Source: Candidatus Aerophobota bacterium
Lineage (GTDB): Bacteria > Aerophobota > Aerophobia > Aerophobales > B3-G15
Direction of reading: 5' to 3'
DNA length: 7,545 bases
Assembly (NCBI GenBank): GCA_021163905.1
Contig: JAGGTG010000262.1
Coordinates: forward strand, 1-7,545
Below the pieces are notes generated by a model that had not been told where the DNA came from, did no database searches, and saw nothing but the letters and a program-made list of their open reading frames with translations. Every line of letters begins with the position of its first letter. Position 1 is the first letter of the stretch. Below are positions 1 to 6,264 of this stretch, one piece after another. The position numbers were made by a program, and so were the translations under genes.

Positions 1-1
1 A

Positions 2-364
2 CAGTTTTTACACTCTGATGGAGCAATAAAGGAAATTATCCCCGATTTAATAGAAATAGGAGTGGATATAATAAATCCTGTCCAAACCTCTGCTAAAGGG
101 ATGGATCCTGAAAAACTAAAGAGAGAGTTTGGAAAATACATAACCTTTTGGGGGGGAGGAATTGATACGCAAACCACTCTTCCCTTTGGAAGTCTGGAAG
201 ATATTAAAAAACAGGTAAAGGAGCGGATAAAGATTTTTGCTCCCGGAGGAGGTTATGTTTTCTGTCCAATTCACAATATCCAGGCAGATATACCTCCAGA
301 GAAAATAGTTGCTGCATTTGAAACGGCAAAAAAGGTTAGAAAATACCCCATAGAGGCCCTGTAA
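2..364 (+). CDS. UroD/MtaA-superfamily protein, 3' part (5' end outside window)
   Basis: This is the C-terminal ~120 residues of a uroporphyrinogen decarboxylase-fold protein of the broad MtaA/CmuA-like group. The frame is open from base 2 to the TAA at 362-364, so the gene begins upstream; the in-frame GTG at 62 is internal, not a start. Visible landmarks are LHSDG followed by a helix, then GVDIINPVQ, KGMDP, FWGGGID, LPFGS and the closing GGGYVFCPIHNIQADIP. These match, block for block, the C-terminal half of the next gene (FHSDG, IDALNPIE, AGMD, LIGGID, LPKGS, IHNDIP), so the two are tandem paralogues. The family includes corrinoid and thiol methyltransferases and many uncharacterised members. 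The zinc motif HxC reads HxD here, and the late Cys position appears occupied by His (IHN). The superfamily call is firm; the substrate is unknown. Confidence 0.85.
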   Translation, partial: QFLHSDGAIKEIIPDLIEIGVDIINPVQTSAKGMDPEKLKREFGKYITFWGGGIDTQTTLPFGSLEDIKKQVKERIKIFAPGGGYVFCPIHNIQADIPPEKIVAAFETAKKVRKYPIEAL

Positions 365-367
365 GAA

Positions 368-1465
368 ATGACCAGAAGAGAAAGGGTAAGAAAAACCTTA
401 AATTGTGAAGAAACAGATCGTCCTCCCTTATATGATAATTTAAGAAACGATGCTGTTATTGAGTATCTCACTGGAGAAAAGCTAACCGTAGAGAGGGGAA
501 GAGAGCTTTGTATAAAAGCTATGGCTAAGGTTTTTGATGCTGTTAAGCAATTTATGCGCTTCCCCCAAGAGGAAAAAGTAATTGTAAAAAAAACCATGCC
601 TTTTGCCTACTCTGCCCTGATGCCAGACTCAGTAGCTGATAGGGAAGGGTACCGTATTTACCAGAAAAGATGGACCTGGTGGTATGTGGATAAAAGAGAG
701 TACAGCAGGAATCGCCTTGTTGATTTTGTTAAAAGAGTCATTAAAAGTTATAAAGGCTGGAACGAGGAAGGTGAAAAAAATTTAAAAGCTATTTTAGATG
801 ATTTTAATCAAAAACAAAAGGAGCTAAAAGATACTGTTCTTTTTGCCTGTATTTCTGAAGTTGGTCTTGGTCAGGCTTATGAGATGCTGGGAGGAATAGA
901 TAAATTCTCCTACTTTATGCTCGATGAGCCTCATCTTCTTTCTGAGTATATTGAAGTTCTCTTTCAGCAAAATCTTGATAAAGTTTCCCACCTTCCTGAG
1001 GATTTTCATCCAGAAGCTGTTTTTTTACCAGAAGATATTGCCTTCAAGACAGGTCCCATTTTTCCTCCCAGGTTTTTAAAGAAAGAGTTTTTCCCGAGGC
1101 TTAAAAAAATAGTAGAGGCTTATCATGAAAGAAGAATAAAGGTAGTTTTTCACTCTGACGGAAACCTGTGGGAAATCATGGATGATTTAATGGATTGCGA
1201 AATAGACGCTCTCAATCCTATTGAGAGTGCAGCGGGAATGGACGTAGGAGAATTAAGAAAAAAATACCCGGGGTTAGTTTTAATTGGAGGAATAGACTGT
1301 GGCGATCTTTTACCAAAAGGCTCTCCTGAGGAGATAAGAAAAGTTGTGAGAGAAAATATAAAAAAGGCAAAGTACGGCTATTTTGTAGGATCATCCAGTG
1401 AGATACATAATGATATACCCTTGAAGAATGCTCTTGCTATGTTTGAAGAAGTTGGAGCTTTATAA
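368..1465 (+). CDS. UroD/MtaA-superfamily protein (putative methyltransferase-like), 365 aa
   Basis: This full-length uroporphyrinogen decarboxylase-superfamily protein has a length typical of the family. It starts with the hallmark MTRRERVRKTLN...TDRPP segment (residues 1-20), which fixes the ATG. The start lies 3 nt after the previous stop, with AGAGG about 11 nt upstream, so translation is probably coupled. Other landmarks are EDIAFKTGP (222-230), FHSDG (261-265), IDALNPIESAAGMD (279-292), LIGGIDCGDLLPKGS (305-319) and the closing EIHNDIP (345-351). Heme-pathway HemE is unlikely because the HemE N-terminal RQAGRY signature is absent and paralogues are adjacent. Corrinoid methyltransferases such as MtaA bind zinc with HxC plus a distal Cys. 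Here the first site is H262-S-D264 and the distal region reads GSSSEIHN, with no Cys. The protein may use another metal set or none. No corrinoid protein gene is in view. The family call is strong; the function is not known. Confidence 0.87.
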   Translation: MTRRERVRKTLNCEETDRPPLYDNLRNDAVIEYLTGEKLTVERGRELCIKAMAKVFDAVKQFMRFPQEEKVIVKKTMPFAYSALMPDSVADREGYRIYQKRWTWWYVDKREYSRNRLVDFVKRVIKSYKGWNEEGEKNLKAILDDFNQKQKELKDTVLFACISEVGLGQAYEMLGGIDKFSYFMLDEPHLLSEYIEVLFQQNLDKVSHLPEDFHPEAVFLPEDIAFKTGPIFPPRFLKKEFFPRLKKIVEAYHERRIKVVFHSDGNLWEIMDDLMDCEIDALNPIESAAGMDVGELRKKYPGLVLIGGIDCGDLLPKGSPEEIRKVVRENIKKAKYGYFVGSSSEIHNDIPLKNALAMFEEVGAL

Positions 1466-1478
1466 ATTAAAAAAGAAA

Positions 1479-2558
1479 ATGATTAAATCTAAAACTTTTT
1501 TACCGGTTACATTTGTATTTCATCCTGATTGGTGGTATCAAAATTATGGATTAACTTTTGAAAAAGATTTCTTCTACGATCCTGATGTTCGAATAGAAGC
1601 TGACAGGAAGATGCGTAAGATCCTCTTTGAGCGTTTTGGCAATATAGGTATGGGTGAGAAAGACCCCAAACCAAGACCATGTATTGGACCAACTTACCTT
1701 GCGGCAGGATACATAATATCAGAGATGTTTGGCTGTGAGATTAAATACTATAAAGGAGCATCACCTGAGGTTATACCTAAAATGATGTCTGATAAACAGG
1801 CAGATAGAATTGAGCCTGTTAAATTAAAAGAAAATCATGCTTTCAGAAAGGTAAGAAGGCTAATTGATAAGCTAAAGAGCCAGTTTGGATATGTAGTAGG
1901 AGATATAAACTGGCAGGGAGTTTTAAACGTAGCTTTGGATATTCGTGGTCAGGCAATTTTTATTGATATGATACAAAATCCAAATAGAGCAAGAAGGATC
2001 TTTGAGTCCATAACTCAAACAATTATAGATTTTGTTAACTATATACGCGGGGAAACAGGAACATCATCAATTTCGGTAAATCGGGCTGTAAAATACGTGG
2101 ATCCCAAAATAAATTTACACTCCAACTGTACTGTGGCAATGATATCACCTGAGATGTATGAAAAATTTCTTTTAGAATGCGATGTTAAACTCTCAAAGGC
2201 GCTGCAACCTTATGGAATTCATCATGATGGTCCTAACCTGCATCTTCATGCAGATGGATACGCTAAGGTGCCTGATGTGTGCTTTTTTGATGTAGGATGG
2301 GGATCTGATATATCTATCTGCCGTAAAAAACTGCCCCATGCCTTTTTTAATCTCAGGTATGACCCTGTTAAACTTCGCACGGCAACACAAGAGGAGATAA
2401 AAAAAGATGTGGTAAGAATGCTTAAAGAAGCTGGCGATCCACACAAAGTTGGATTTTGCTGTATTAATATGGGATCTGATACACCTGATGAAAGTATCGC
2501 CACTATCTATTACACGGTGCAAGAGTATAAAAAAGAATCAGTTCAGGTTTTTTCATAG
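1479..2558 (+). CDS. Divergent UroD/MtaA-superfamily protein, 359 aa
   Basis: This is a third, more divergent uroporphyrinogen decarboxylase-fold protein. The open frame extends back to an ATG at 1428 inside the preceding gene. I prefer the ATG at 1479 (MIKSKTFLPV), because it gives a normal N-terminus and 13-nt spacing, whereas the extension is a Leu/Lys-rich tail read from the upstream gene's 3' end. The Shine-Dalgarno site is weak (AAAAAGAAA), suggesting coupling. Landmarks are GDINWQGVLNVALDIRG (141-157), DMIQNPNRARRIFE (163-176), HSNC (214-217), the pocket motif GIHHDG (246-251), NLHLHADGYAKVPDVCFFDVGW (253-274) and a closing GFCCINMGSDTP (325-336). The HHDG motif again has Asp where zinc-dependent relatives have Cys, but Cys327/Cys328 sit near the usual distal zinc Cys, unlike in the preceding paralogue. 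The substrate is unknown. Clustering with iolB suggests a role in sugar or polyol metabolism, which is inference. Confidence 0.8.
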   Translation: MIKSKTFLPVTFVFHPDWWYQNYGLTFEKDFFYDPDVRIEADRKMRKILFERFGNIGMGEKDPKPRPCIGPTYLAAGYIISEMFGCEIKYYKGASPEVIPKMMSDKQADRIEPVKLKENHAFRKVRRLIDKLKSQFGYVVGDINWQGVLNVALDIRGQAIFIDMIQNPNRARRIFESITQTIIDFVNYIRGETGTSSISVNRAVKYVDPKINLHSNCTVAMISPEMYEKFLLECDVKLSKALQPYGIHHDGPNLHLHADGYAKVPDVCFFDVGWGSDISICRKKLPHAFFNLRYDPVKLRTATQEEIKKDVVRMLKEAGDPHKVGFCCINMGSDTPDESIATIYYTVQEYKKESVQVFS

Positions 2559-2591
2559 ATTTTTCTTCAAAAATAAGAATAATATTCAAAT

Positions 2592-2609
2592 TTATATCCA
2601 TTATATCCA
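2592..2609 (+). repeat. Perfect tandem 9-bp repeat (2 x TTATATCCA)
   Basis: Two abutting identical copies of TTATATCCA lie in the 106-nt gap between the third UroD-like gene and iolB. A spacing of 9 bp is close to, but not exactly, one helical turn. The repeat could be a regulator-binding site or a replication-slippage product in AT-rich DNA. No further copy was noticed in the window. Confidence 0.5.
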
Positions 2610-2622
2610 GATGAAAGAGAAG

Positions 2623-2656
2623 ATCCTTTTAAGTAATTTTTAGAGGATAAAAGGAG
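2623..2656 (+). promoter_or_regulatory. Alternative hairpins over the iolB Shine-Dalgarno
   Basis: ATCCTTT (2623-2629) can pair with AGAGGAT (2642-2648), with one G-U pair, leaving the iolB Shine-Dalgarno AAGGAG (2651-2656) free. Alternatively TCCTTTT (2624-2630) can pair with AAAAGGA (2649-2655), hiding it. The two pairings exclude each other because they share the same left arm. Both stems are short and AT-rich, so this is a suggestion rather than a demonstrated switch. The Shine-Dalgarno itself, 8 nt before the TTG start, is clear. Confidence 0.3.
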
Positions 2657-2664
2657 ATAAAAAG

Positions 2665-3468
2665 TTGAATCTGAAAATATCAACAGAGGGGAAAGATGGT
2701 TATATTCCACTAATTACGCGAGAAAAAGGGTTAACTAAATTTATAGATTTTTCCCTTTTGAGACTAAGGGAAAAGGAGGAATCGGGGAGGATAAGTCTGG
2801 AGGAAAGGGAAGCTGCAGTTGTTATACTCTCAGGAAGCTGTGATGTATATACAGATAGTATGAAATGGGAAAATCTGGGAGATCGATTAAATGTATTTGG
2901 AGGAGCTGCAACGACTCTTTATTTTCCTCCTATGTCTTTTTTCCAAATAAGGGCAAGATCATCTGTTGAAATTGCAATTGCCTTTGCTCCCGCGAAAGAA
3001 AAGACCTCTCATCCCACCCTCATTAGACCTCAGGATGTATCTATCAACAAGAGGGGAAAATCCAACTGGAAAAGAGAGATCCATGATATAATTATGAGTA
3101 ATGTTCGGGCTGAAAAGCTTCTTGTAGGTGAAACCTTCAATCCTCCAGGAAACTGGTCAAGTTATCCTCCTCACAAACACGATCAGGATAACCCACCTTA
3201 TGAGTATAAGCTTGAGGAGATTTATTTTTTTAAAATTCATCCCCCTCAAGGCTTTGGAATTCAGAGAATTTACTCTCCTCAAAATAATCTTGATGAGCTT
3301 TATCTTGTTAAAAACAACGATTTAATTGTCATACCCTGCGGGTACCATCCTGTAGTTGCTGCCCCTGGTTATTCTCTTTATTACCTTTGGGTTCTTGCCG
3401 GTGAGAAAAGAGAAATGAAGTTAAGAAATGATCCTGAGCATGAGTGGATAAATACTCTGGCTATTTAA
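2665..3468 (+). CDS. iolB: 5-deoxy-glucuronate isomerase (IolB)
   Basis: IolB converts 5-deoxy-D-glucuronate to 5-dehydro-2-deoxy-D-gluconate in cytoplasmic myo-inositol catabolism. The 267-aa length is normal for this double-cupin family, and the KduI/IolB signatures are well preserved. The N-terminal cupin contains REAAVVILSG (48-57). The C-terminal cupin contains NWSSYPPHKHD (163-173), LEEIYFFK (183-190), GFGIQRIYS (197-204) and PCGYHPVVAAPGYSLYYLWVLAG (224-246). Likely metal ligands are H170, H172, one of E184/E185, and H228. The start is TTG, chosen because AAGGAG lies 8 nt upstream and the next in-frame Met (residue 66) is inside the first cupin. No other iol enzyme is in the window; only iolB and its UroD-like neighbours are visible. 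KduI is an alternative, but the PPHKHD...PP and GYHP...APGY blocks favour IolB. Confidence 0.95.
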   Translation: MNLKISTEGKDGYIPLITREKGLTKFIDFSLLRLREKEESGRISLEEREAAVVILSGSCDVYTDSMKWENLGDRLNVFGGAATTLYFPPMSFFQIRARSSVEIAIAFAPAKEKTSHPTLIRPQDVSINKRGKSNWKREIHDIIMSNVRAEKLLVGETFNPPGNWSSYPPHKHDQDNPPYEYKLEEIYFFKIHPPQGFGIQRIYSPQNNLDELYLVKNNDLIVIPCGYHPVVAAPGYSLYYLWVLAGEKREMKLRNDPEHEWINTLAI

Positions 3469-3526
3469 AAAGTATACCAAGATCAAAATTTTTAATATGG
3501 TAAAAACACATAAAAATATCTGCTAT

Positions 3527-3541
3527 TATTAATTATTAATA
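3527..3541 (+). promoter_or_regulatory. Candidate PerR/Fur-family operator (7-1-7 palindrome)
   Basis: TATTAATTATTAATA is a perfect inverted repeat of two 7-bp arms around one central base. It ends one base before the TTGACA element and sits upstream of ferritin-like and peroxide-defence genes. The Bacillus PerR box consensus is TTATAATNATTATAA; this site matches 10 of its 14 defined positions, and the mismatches are symmetric. The architecture and the gene context fit a metal- or peroxide-sensing Fur-family repressor. The surrounding DNA is very AT-rich, so a chance palindrome is possible, and the regulator gene is not in view. Confidence 0.45.
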
Positions 3542-3571
3542 TTGACATATATTAAATTTTTTGCATACTTT
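3542..3571 (+). promoter_or_regulatory. Probable sigma-70-type promoter of the stress operon
   Basis: A perfect -35 hexamer TTGACA (3542-3547) is followed by an AT-rich spacer and imperfect -10 candidates CATACT (3564-3569, 16-bp spacer) or TACTTT (3566-3571, 18-bp spacer). It lies about 50 nt before the first start codon of the stress cluster and directly next to the palindrome at 3527-3541. The -35 is convincing; the -10 is weak, which would suit a regulated promoter. Confidence 0.5.
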
Positions 3572-3617
3572 AACTATTGCAGACTTGAAAAAATTCAAAT
3601 TTTGAAAGGAGAGAAAA

Positions 3618-4106
3618 ATGGCTGATATATTATCTCCCGGTGAGGTAGTGCAGTTAGGTGTTCAAATAGAAAAAAATGGAAGGGGCTTTTACGCTGATGT
3701 GGCAAGGAGGATCAAAAAACGATAAAGCAAAGCAGATATTTCAATACCTTGCAAAGGAAGAAGAAGAGCATGCAAAGGAATTCGAGAAGATTCTAAGCGG
3801 TATTGAGAGTTGCGAGCCTCCTGAAGTGTATCCTGGAGAGTATTTTGCTTATTTAAAAGCTCTATCAGAAGGATATGTTTTTACAAAGGAGAAAAAGGGA
3901 GAAGAAATTGCCCAAAAGGTTAATAATGATATATAGAGGCAATTGATACAGGAATTCAGTCTAAAAAAGATTCTATTTTGCTCTATAACGAAATTAAAAA
4001 ATTCGTTCGCCAATACGGACACAAAACAATAGATAAACTGATAGATGAGGAAAAGAAACATTTAAGGAAGCTTTTTGAATTGAAAAAAATTATATCTACA
4101 AATTAG
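3618..4106 (+). pseudogene. Ferritin-like / rubrerythrin-family gene with two frameshifts
   Basis: The Shine-Dalgarno AAAGGAGAG and the ATG at 3618 begin MADILSPGEVVQLGVQIEK, a typical rubrerythrin-domain N-terminus. The frame then hits a TAA at 3723. The protein continues in the +1 frame from about 3711 (SKNDKAKQIFQYLAKEEEEH...) to a TAG at 3934. It resumes in the original frame from about 3933 (IEAIDTGIQSKKDS...) to the TAG at 4104. Rejoined, it gives about 162 residues, the family's usual length, with E18, an ExxH in helix 2 (EEEH) and a C-terminal EKKH. The third-helix ligand position, normally EKDS, reads KKDS. The first break fits one extra base in AGGAGGATC, and the second fits an extra AT in GATATATAG. 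The intact family binds a di-iron site and removes peroxide or handles iron. It leads the operon, 19 nt before the next gene. Sequencing error and recoding are alternatives. Confidence 0.8.
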
Positions 4107-4125
4107 TTATGAGAAGATAAGGCTA

Positions 4126-5085
4126 ATGGAAACAAAAAAGTTAGGATACACAGATCTTAACCTGACACGTATAGGGCTTGGTACATGGGCAATTGGAGGT
4201 GGCAACTGGAAATACGGCTGGGGTCCTCAGGATGATAAAGAATCTATTGCCGCTATTCATCGTGCTCTTGAACTGGGGATTAACTGGATAGATACAGCTG
4301 CTATCTATGGGCTTGGTCATTCTGAGGAAATTGTAGGAGAAGCTATTAAAGGATTAACTCATAAACCTATTATTGCTACCAAGTGTGGTAGAGTATGGGA
4401 TAAAGATGGAAATATATACGGTTATCTTAAAAAAGATGGCATTCGTTCCGAAGTAGAGGCAAGTCTTAAAAGGCTCAAAATAGATGTTATTGACTTATAT
4501 CAAATTCACTGGCCAGACCCAGATGAGGATATAGAGGAAGGCTGGGGAACAATAGCAGACCTGATAAGGGAAGGTAAAATCCGCTATGCCGGGGTATGTA
4601 ATTTCAGTGTGGAACAGCTAAAGCGCATCCAGCCTATTCATCCTGTAGCATCTCTTCAACCCCCTTATAGCATTCTCGTACGTGATGTTGAGAATGAGTT
4701 ACTTGAATACTGCTCAAAAAATAACATTGGGGTAATTGTGTACAGCCCTATGCAAAAGGGACTTTTAACTGGAAAATTCACCAGGGAACGTGTTGAGAAT
4801 TTACCTTTAAATGATCACCGAAGGAATGATCCACTTTTTCAAGAGCCAAAACTCAGCGTTAATCTTGAATTAGTTGAAAAACTTCGCTCTATTGCTCAAA
4901 AAAGGGGCAAAACTGTGGCGCAACTTGCAATAGCCTGGGTTCTAAGACGTCCTGAGGTAACCGCTGCCATTGTAGGAGCAAGACATCCCCATCAAATTGA
5001 GGAAACCGCTGTTGCCGGAGATTGGGTACTTCCAAAGGAGGATATTGCAGCCATTGATAAATTACTCAAGAAGTACAGAATATAA
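4126..5085 (+). CDS. Aldo/keto reductase, 319 aa
   Basis: This is an NAD(P)H-dependent aldo/keto reductase, a cytoplasmic TIM-barrel oxidoreductase acting on aldehydes, ketones or sugars. It has the family's normal length and order of motifs: KLGYTDLNLTRIGLGTWAIGG (5-25), WIDTAAIYGLGHSEEIVGEAI (54-74), KCGRVW (86-91), IDLYQIHWPDP (122-132), GKIRYAGVCNFS (150-161), SPMQKGLLTGKF (207-218) and AIVGARHPHQIEE (281-293). The catalytic tetrad is complete: D56, Y61, K86 and H128. Its general form resembles Bacillus IolS/YhdN (AKR11-type) enzymes, and iolB lies only 0.66 kb upstream. However, a promoter and the stress genes separate it from iolB, and it abuts peroxiredoxin by 16 nt. It may remove aldehydes formed in oxidative stress. 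The Shine-Dalgarno site is poor (AAGG only 3 nt before ATG). The substrate is unknown. Confidence 0.93.
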   Translation: METKKLGYTDLNLTRIGLGTWAIGGGNWKYGWGPQDDKESIAAIHRALELGINWIDTAAIYGLGHSEEIVGEAIKGLTHKPIIATKCGRVWDKDGNIYGYLKKDGIRSEVEASLKRLKIDVIDLYQIHWPDPDEDIEEGWGTIADLIREGKIRYAGVCNFSVEQLKRIQPIHPVASLQPPYSILVRDVENELLEYCSKNNIGVIVYSPMQKGLLTGKFTRERVENLPLNDHRRNDPLFQEPKLSVNLELVEKLRSIAQKRGKTVAQLAIAWVLRRPEVTAAIVGARHPHQIEETAVAGDWVLPKEDIAAIDKLLKKYRI

Positions 5086-5101
5086 ATAGAGGAGGGTAAT
5101 A

Positions 5102-5743
5102 ATGCAATCAAAGATGCCACTTATCGGGGAAAAATTTCCTCAAATCGATGTCCAAACAACGCACGGTAAGCTGAAACTACCTGATTACTATTCTGGTAAA
5201 TGGTTTGTTTTCTTCTCTCATCCAGCAGACTTTACACCTGTTTGCACAACTGAGTTTGTAGCATTCCAAAAAAGATACGATGAGTTTAAAAAGCTGGGTT
5301 GTGAGTTAATTGGACTTAGCATTGATCAGGTATTCTCGCACATTAAGTGGGTGGAGTGGATTAGGGATAACCTGAAAGTTGAGATTAAATTTCCCATAAT
5401 TGCCGATGATACTGGTAAAGTTGCCAGTCTCCTGGGATTGATTCATCCAGGTAAAGGGACAAACACGGTGAGAGCGGTATTTGTAGTTGATCCCCAAAAG
5501 ACAATAAGGGCTATTCTTTACTATCCACAGGAACTTGGGAGAAATATGGATGAGATTTTAAGAATGGTTAGAGGTTTTCAAATTTCGGATAAAAATCAGG
5601 TAGCAATCCCGGCCAATTGGCCAAATAATGAACTCATTAAAGATGAGGTTATAATCCCTCCCCCATCAGATGAAAAAACTGCCAGGGAAATAGTAAAAAA
5701 ATACGAGTGTTTTGACTGGTGGTTCTGCCATAAAAAACTATAA
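5102..5743 (+). CDS. Peroxiredoxin, Prx6-like archaeal type
   Basis: This is a thiol peroxidase that reduces H2O2 and organic peroxides in the cytoplasm. At 213 aa it carries the Prx6-group core HPADFTPVCTTE (40-51), with active-site T45 and peroxidatic C48, and R124 in the TNTVRAVFVV strand. The long C-terminal domain (ANWPNN ... IIPPP) is typical of this group. Near the end it has C203 and C209 (ECFDWWFC). That pair matches the arrangement of Aeropyrum pernix thioredoxin peroxidase (C50, C207, C213), where the first of the pair acts as resolving Cys. A 2-Cys mechanism and a large ring assembly are therefore expected despite the Prx6-like fold. GGAGGG lies 5 nt before ATG. The gene's stop codon touches the Shine-Dalgarno site of the next gene, so the two are translationally coupled. 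Confidence 0.95.
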   Translation: MQSKMPLIGEKFPQIDVQTTHGKLKLPDYYSGKWFVFFSHPADFTPVCTTEFVAFQKRYDEFKKLGCELIGLSIDQVFSHIKWVEWIRDNLKVEIKFPIIADDTGKVASLLGLIHPGKGTNTVRAVFVVDPQKTIRAILYYPQELGRNMDEILRMVRGFQISDKNQVAIPANWPNNELIKDEVIIPPPSDEKTAREIVKKYECFDWWFCHKKL

Positions 5744-5755
5744 GGAGGTATAAAA

Positions 5756-6241
5756 ATGGGACAGAAAGGGAAGGAAATTGTTGGTGTGAATCTGGATGAG
5801 CTTATAGATCGGTTAAATAAAGCACTTGCGGATGAGTGGCTTGCCTACTACCAGTACTGGATAGGGGCAAGGGTTGTTAAGGGAGCTATGAGACAGGCTG
5901 TAGTTGCTGAGCTTGAGGAGCATGCAAACGATGAGTTAAAACATGCTGGAATGATTGTGGATAGAATTTTGCAGCTTGATGGAAAACCAATCCTTAAACC
6001 AGAGGATTGGTATAAGCTGACAAACTGCGGTTATGATGCTCCGGAGGATTCATCTGTAAAGACTGCGCTCGAACAGAATATAAAAGGGGAACAGTGTGCT
6101 ATCGATGTATACAGCAAATTGGTTGATTTTACCAAGGAAAAAGATGTAATCACTTATAATATGGTAGTGGGAATTCTTCAAGATGAAATAGAACATGAGG
6201 ACGATCTTCAAACACTACTGGAGGATATTGAGAAAAAATAA
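5756..6241 (+). CDS. Dps-like thioferritin (DPSL) / ferritin-like protein
   Basis: This 161-aa four-helix ferritin-like protein is best matched to the Dps-like (DPSL, thioferritin) family of anaerobes and archaea. That family forms 12-subunit cages and mineralises iron, using H2O2 as oxidant. Candidate di-iron ligands are E27 (ADEW), E60 and H63 (NDELKH), E112 (KGEQC), and E144 and H147 (DEIEH). The diagnostic feature is a Cys pair, C91 in NCGYDAP and C114 in GEQCA, as in DPSL proteins, where the cysteines sit close to the ferroxidase centre. Plain bacterioferritin is less likely because of the Cys pair and the lack of a heme-binding Met at the expected helix position, though I judged the latter by eye. 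AAGGAGGT (5742-5749) overlaps the peroxiredoxin stop codon. Its place after peroxiredoxin and before superoxide reductase fits peroxide and iron detoxification. Confidence 0.85.
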   Translation: MGQKGKEIVGVNLDELIDRLNKALADEWLAYYQYWIGARVVKGAMRQAVVAELEEHANDELKHAGMIVDRILQLDGKPILKPEDWYKLTNCGYDAPEDSSVKTALEQNIKGEQCAIDVYSKLVDFTKEKDVITYNMVVGILQDEIEHEDDLQTLLEDIEKK

Positions 6242-6264
6242 TTATTAAAAGTGAGACCTAAAAA

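Noticed and set aside
368..1465. True uroporphyrinogen decarboxylase (hemE)
   Set aside because: The HemE N-terminal Arg-rich signature is absent, there are adjacent paralogues, and no other heme-pathway gene is near.
1428..1478. N-terminal extension of the third UroD-like gene from an ATG at 1428
   Set aside because: It overlaps the end of the preceding gene, codes for a Leu/Lys-rich tail unlike the family, and the ATG at 1479 gives better spacing.
2560..2575. ATTTTT-CTTC-AAAAAT hairpin just after the third UroD-like gene
   Set aside because: It is made only of A-T pairs in AT-rich DNA and has no following T-tract, so it is not a credible terminator.
2449..2643. 64-residue overlapping open frame at the end of the third UroD-like gene
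   Set aside because: It lies mostly inside the coding gene in another frame, has low-complexity Lys/Phe/Ile content and no Shine-Dalgarno site.
3475..3502. Weak hairpin after iolB (TACCA/TGGTA) as a terminator
   Set aside because: The stem is only 5 bp, the loop is long, and no T-run follows directly.
3714..3720. A-rich slippery-type run near the first frameshift of the ferritin-like gene
   Set aside because: Such heptamers support -1 shifts; restoring this protein needs +1, so the run does not explain the break.
4126..5085. Naming the aldo/keto reductase iolS because iolB is upstream
   Set aside because: A promoter and a stress-type gene separate them, and general AKR motifs do not distinguish IolS from many relatives.
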